This document shows positions 42,997-43,081 of a DNA stretch of 43,081 nt, in pieces; the stretch's first letter is position 1, and every line of letters begins with the position of its first letter. The stretch is taken from positions 1-43,081 of the forward strand of contig CAXBDQ010000018.1 in the NCBI GenBank assembly GCA_963974675.1, in the 5' to 3' direction. The DNA comes from Porticoccus sp963974675 (GTDB lineage: Bacteria > Pseudomonadota > Gammaproteobacteria > Pseudomonadales > Porticoccaceae). The position numbers and the translations under genes were made by a program. The notes below the pieces were generated by a model. It was not told where the DNA came from and ran no database searches. It saw only the letters and a program-made list of their open reading frames with translations.

Positions 42997-43081
42997 ATGT
43001 CCTTGATTGATCCACGAGCGATTATTGACCCTTCAGCAGAATTGGCGGAGGGTGTAGCGATAGGTCCCTGGACGATGATTG
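42997..43081 (+). CDS. lpxA: UDP-N-acetylglucosamine acyltransferase, start only (cut by window edge)
   Basis: Only 28 codons are visible: MSLIDPRAIIDPSAELAEGV then AIGPWTMI. The pattern I-D-P-x-A-x-I, A-E-L-A-E-G-V with hexapeptide spacing is the normal LpxA N-terminus, and the position right after fabZ is the conserved one. It catalyses the first acylation of UDP-GlcNAc in lipid A synthesis. The rest lies beyond the right edge. Confidence 0.9.
   Translation, partial: MSLIDPRAIIDPSAELAEGVAIGPWTMI

Noticed and set aside
1..43081. Mobile elements, CRISPR arrays, tRNA or rRNA genes
   Set aside because: I saw no transposase or integrase, no regularly spaced repeats and no cloverleaf or rRNA sequence on reading through the intergenic regions.

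Overview
The window is chromosomal DNA of a gammaproteobacterium with moderate GC content. The order rpsB-tsf-pyrH-frr-uppS-cdsA-dxr-rseP-bamA-skp-lpxD-fabZ-lpxA, the map-glnD-dapC block and the long (Pseudomonas-type) DapD point to the Pseudomonadales/Cellvibrionales side of the class. This placement is an inference from gene order and protein wording, not a database result. I see no tRNA, rRNA, CRISPR array, prophage or insertion sequence.

Left part (1-7.9 kb). A truncated CPA2-type cation/proton antiporter on the minus strand is followed by a plus-strand operon: DUF1445 protein, pxpA, pxpB, pxpC, DUF4392 protein. The first and last genes correspond to the N- and C-terminal halves of mammalian D-glutamate cyclase (DGLUCY), which makes 5-oxo-D-proline. 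The three genes between them encode the ATP-dependent 5-oxoprolinase. Next come a D-amino-acid aminotransferase (D-Ala/D-Glu exchange) and alanine racemase. Together they look like a locus for making, disposing of and recycling D-glutamate. This is the best candidate here for a poorly described system.

Middle part (7.9-24.5 kb). A rubrerythrin-like diiron protein and a UbiA-family prenyltransferase form a two-gene minus-strand operon. Then come purC (minus), fabV, a LACTB2-like metallo-beta-lactamase-fold protein whose C-terminus is frameshifted, a DUF2789 protein and an LpxL-type acyltransferase. The dapA-bamC-WalJ-like operon follows, ended by a good terminator and an AT-rich gap carrying DnaA-box-like 9-mers. 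After it lie an LRR-like lipoprotein, an OmpA-family lipoprotein overlapping rsmJ, and a DUF481 outer-membrane gene broken by an in-frame amber codon. dapE, dapD and a YffB/ArsC-like gene complete this part on the minus strand.

Right part (24.7-43 kb). A SixA-like phosphatase (plus) faces nth, dapC, glnD and map (all minus). map is divergent from rpsB, which has an extended -10 promoter, a leader of about 130 nt and a terminator/attenuator before tsf. The standard translation, isoprenoid, phospholipid, outer-membrane and lipid A genes run from tsf to the start of lpxA at the right edge.

A common thread is envelope precursor supply: D-Ala and D-Glu (alr, dat), meso-DAP (dapA, dapC, dapD, dapE), undecaprenyl diphosphate (dxr, uppS), lipid A (lpxD, lpxA, lpxL, fabZ) and outer-membrane assembly (bamA, bamC, skp, rseP). 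Two genes carry apparent lesions (the MBL frameshift and the DUF481 amber codon), and a weaker third lesion lies in the purC-fabV gap. These could be real decay or assembly errors.
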